The translations under genes were made by a program, and so were the position numbers. From an uncultured Chitinophaga sp. (lineage in GTDB: Bacteria; Bacteroidota; Bacteroidia; Chitinophagales; Chitinophagaceae): a stretch of DNA of 64,000 bases. The notes beneath the pieces were generated by a model, which did not search any database, had not been told where the DNA came from, and saw only the letters and a list, made by a program, of their open reading frames with translations. The DNA lies in the NCBI RefSeq assembly GCF_946479755.1, contig NZ_CAMLHC010000028.1:1-64000 (forward strand), read 5' to 3'. Positions within the stretch are counted from its first letter, which is position 1. Each line of letters opens with the position of its first letter. Of this stretch, positions 62,064-64,000 are shown one piece after another.

Positions 62064-62789
62064 ATGAAGCAGGTCGCGCGTTTAACATTCGCCATTGGAC
62101 TTTTTATATCGATAGCACTCACAGGCAAGGGGCAGGAAATACTGCCTCCGGTATTGCCCGATTTTACGGCCACCATTAAAACCGGTAAGATCCAGCTGGA
62201 CTGGATATCCGGGTTCATGGAGGTAAAAGAGATCGGCATTCAGCGCTCACTGGACAGCGTGCTGAACTTTAATACCATCGGTTACGCCAGCTATCCCACG
62301 CAAACCCGGAATGCATACCTGGACAATAAACCATTGCCGGGCACCAACTATTACCGCCTCTTCATTCTGTTCAACAACGGCCGGTTCATGTACAGCAAAA
62401 CCATGCTGGCCCTGCCCGACAGCACTATCAGGGCAGACATGAAGCTGCAATACGCGGATATTAAAGATGCGGCCCGCAATCCCAACAAGCCCGCCGGCGA
62501 GGAAAATAAAGAACCTAAAGTGGTATGGCACCCTTCCAACTATATCTACACCACTGCCGATGGTAACATCAACATCAAACTGAATGATGCGCCGCAGAAA
62601 AAATATTCTGTTAAGTTTTATGAGCCCAATGGCACCTTCCTGTTTGAGATAGAGCAGGTGAAAGGTCCGTCTCTCATACTGGAGAAGGCTATTTTCATGC
62701 ACGCCGGCTGGTTCAATTTTGAACTGTTTGAGGATGGCCGCCTGAAGGAAAAATGGAATTTTTATATTCCGCTGAACTACCGCATGTAA
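62064..62789 (+). CDS. hypothetical exported protein
   Basis: A 241-residue exported protein of unknown function. A signal peptide (LTFAIGLFISIALTGKGQ) is followed by a beta-rich part that resembles an Fn3-like sandwich (about residues 30-110, FTATIKTGKIQLDWISGFMEVKEIGIQRS, PGTNYYRLFILFNNG). A C-terminal beta segment follows (about 165-241), similar in style to sorting domains but without a T9SS signature. Perfect -7 elements lie upstream at 62010-62017 and 62028-62035. Its 3' end overlaps the convergent lipB by 13 nt. Confidence 0.8.
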   Translation: MKQVARLTFAIGLFISIALTGKGQEILPPVLPDFTATIKTGKIQLDWISGFMEVKEIGIQRSLDSVLNFNTIGYASYPTQTRNAYLDNKPLPGTNYYRLFILFNNGRFMYSKTMLALPDSTIRADMKLQYADIKDAARNPNKPAGEENKEPKVVWHPSNYIYTTADGNINIKLNDAPQKKYSVKFYEPNGTFLFEIEQVKGPSLILEKAIFMHAGWFNFELFEDGRLKEKWNFYIPLNYRM

Positions 62790-63475
62790 CAATCAAAGAC
62801 TTCCGCAAAGTGTTTTTTTAACTTCTCTTTCACTTCTTCCACCGGTATTTCGCGGCCTACTTCCTGGTTCAGGGAGGCCACCTGTTTGTCAGCGATACCA
62901 CAGGGAATGATATTATTGAAGTAGCTCATGGGAGTATTTACATTGAGCGCGAAACCGTGCATGGTGACCCAGCGGCTGCAACGCACGCCCATTGCGCAGA
63001 TTTTGCGGGCTTTGGTTTTATCCTGCGGGTCCAGCCATACGCCGGTTTCCCCGGGCGACCGGTCGCCGGTAACGCCGTACTCCGCCAGGGTCCGGATCAC
63101 CACCTCTTCGAGGCAGCGCAGGTATTTTCCGATATCGGTAAAGAAATTTTCCAGGTCAAGGATGGGATACCCCACTATCTGGCCGGGACCGTGGAAGGTG
63201 ATATCACCGCCACGGTTGGTGGGCACAAAGCCGATACCCTGTTGGGCCAGCTCTTCCTGGCTCAGCAACAGGTTTTCCATATGACCGCTCTTGCCGAGGG
63301 TATATACGGGCAGATGCTCACAGAAAAGGAGATAATTGGTGGTTGGTTTGGGCCATTGGTCCGGCACCTGGGCCTTCCGTTGTACGTTGTCCTTCAATAG
63401 CTGCTCCTGGTAGTCCCAGGCTTCCTGATAATCTATTTTGCCAAGGTCTCTGACGATGATCTCCTGCTTTTCCAT
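62777..63475 (-). CDS. lipB: octanoyl-[acyl carrier protein]-protein octanoyltransferase (lipoate biosynthesis)
   Basis: LipB moves the octanoyl chain from ACP to the lipoyl domains of enzymes such as the glycine cleavage H-protein and pyruvate dehydrogenase. The 232-residue protein has RGGDITFHGPGQIVGYPIL, the catalytic Lys in KICAMGVRCSRWVTMHGFALN, and the catalytic Cys in NIIPCGIADKQVASL. The start MEKQEIIVRDL is used. An ATG 90 nt upstream would add a hydrophobic leader not seen in the family. Confidence 0.95.
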   Translation of the reverse strand: MEKQEIIVRDLGKIDYQEAWDYQEQLLKDNVQRKAQVPDQWPKPTTNYLLFCEHLPVYTLGKSGHMENLLLSQEELAQQGIGFVPTNRGGDITFHGPGQIVGYPILDLENFFTDIGKYLRCLEEVVIRTLAEYGVTGDRSPGETGVWLDPQDKTKARKICAMGVRCSRWVTMHGFALNVNTPMSYFNNIIPCGIADKQVASLNQEVGREIPVEEVKEKLKKHFAEVFDCYMR

Positions 63476-63631
63476 ACTGAAAAGTGCTACACTCCTATGC
63501 TTTTTTCCGGACCGCCGTGGTCCGTGTTTAAAGAGAAAAATCCCGGATGCAAAGATATAAAACAAAGCGCTAAGGCGTATCAGGGCGGGCGGGACGGGTA
63601 TTTTATTTTACCTTTGCCAAAATTTACTGTA

Positions 63632-64000
63632 ATGGCTGAAGAATTGCTGGAACTGGAAGACGAGCTGGAAAACGGGGAGGGCAGTGAGGAACTGTATGAG
63701 AAGATCAATATGGTGGTGGACAAAGGCCAGGAACCCATCCGTATCGATAAGTTCCTGACCGCCCGTATCGAAGGCGCTACCCGCAACAAGGTCCAGAATG
63801 CCCTGGACACGGAGATGGTGTTGGTAAATGACAAGCCTGTTAAAGCCAACTATAAGATCCGCCCGCTGGACAAGATCGTCGTATTTTCCAACAAGAACCC
63901 CGAAAGCACCGACGTGGTGCCGGAGGAGATACCCCTGAATATTGTTTACGAAGACGAGGACGTGCTGATTATCGATAAGCCCGCCGGTATGGTTGTACAT
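63632..64000 (+). CDS. RluA-family pseudouridine synthase, 5' part only
   Basis: The first 123 codons of a gene cut off by the window edge. After an acidic N-terminus (MAEELLELEDELENGEG) comes an S4 RNA-binding domain (about residues 33-80, IRIDKFLTARIEGATRNKVQNALDT), then the start of the catalytic domain, IVYEDEDVLIIDKPAGMVVH, the hallmark of RluA/RluD enzymes that isomerise uridines in large-subunit rRNA. The layout fits RluD. The catalytic Asp, in an RLDxxT motif, lies past the edge. Confidence 0.92.
   Translation, partial: MAEELLELEDELENGEGSEELYEKINMVVDKGQEPIRIDKFLTARIEGATRNKVQNALDTEMVLVNDKPVKANYKIRPLDKIVVFSNKNPESTDVVPEEIPLNIVYEDEDVLIIDKPAGMVVH

Noticed and set aside
1..64000. rRNA or tRNA genes, CRISPR arrays, transposons or prophage
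   Set aside because: No tRNA-like cloverleaf or rRNA segments, no regularly spaced direct repeats of CRISPR size, and no transposase or integrase were found. The periodic words of 7-9 bp are too short to be CRISPR repeats.

Overview
The window is a 64-kb piece of chromosome that looks like a member of the Bacteroidota, most probably a Chitinophaga-like bacterium of the Chitinophagaceae. Grounds for this: promoter-like sites of the Bacteroidota type (TTTG, about 19-20 nt, TAnnTTTG) sit before several genes; the succinate dehydrogenase is the large SdhA plus single five-helix SdhC type; there are many Sec and lipoprotein signals of Bacteroidota style; and DAHP synthase is fused to chorismate mutase. 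No rRNA, tRNA, CRISPR array, transposase or integrase was seen. The genus is an inference from gene content, not a search result.

Layout, left to right. 0-5.2 kb: sdhC-sdhA (sdhB presumably lies off the left edge) and a peptidoglycan-sugar salvage operon (sugar kinase, murQ, one unknown gene). 5.4-9.2 kb: two convergent C-terminal processing proteases. 9.4-24.5 kb: mixed housekeeping genes (PQQ-type sugar dehydrogenase, MFS exporter, Cys-cluster protein, gcvP, a RidA-like protein that lacks the usual arginine, Crp/Fnr regulator, ectonucleotide phosphodiesterase, CocE-type hydrolase, PagL-type lipid A deacylase, FKBP isomerase). 24.5-32.3 kb: a seven-gene aromatic amino acid operon on the minus strand (pheA, aminotransferase, tyrA, DAHP synthase-chorismate mutase, aroB, aroA, aroC). 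32.5-34.6 kb: an alanine-rich heptad-repeat lipoprotein, divergent from an ECF sigma factor that is followed by a membrane trypsin-like protease with an anti-sigma-like cytoplasmic N-terminus. 35.6-41.2 kb: xylose operon (Na+/sugar symporter, xylB, xylA, aldose epimerase). 41.5-43.8 kb: a DadA-like oxidase and a zinc alcohol dehydrogenase. 44.1-49.4 kb: an RHS polymorphic toxin with a PAAR-like N-terminus and a cytidine-deaminase-fold C-terminus, its overlapping immunity gene, and a possible orphan immunity gene. 49.4-57.4 kb: the branched-chain operon ilvE-D-B-N-C-A. 57.6-64 kb: sugar kinase plus nucleotidyltransferase, alpha-L-fucosidase, PLP deaminase, lipB and the start of an RluA-family pseudouridine synthase.

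The most interesting finding is regulatory. The two amino acid operons are each preceded by a strong promoter, a short leader ORF very rich in codons for the operon's own products, and an intrinsic terminator with a competing antiterminator arm. The aromatic operon has two such units in a row: leader 1 carries 5 Phe, 3 Tyr and 1 Trp codon, leader 2 carries 5 Phe and 4 Tyr. The ilv operon has one, with nine consecutive Val/Ile codons. This is ribosome-mediated attenuation in a phylum where it has been studied little, and the tandem arrangement suggests two checks in series before pheA.

A second theme is a set of intergenic inverted repeats built from tandem short words of period 7, 8 or 9 (AATTACG, NNNTAGC, ATTTGNNN, GCAAAGNNN). 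They share architecture but not sequence, and occur six times in this window, always between genes.
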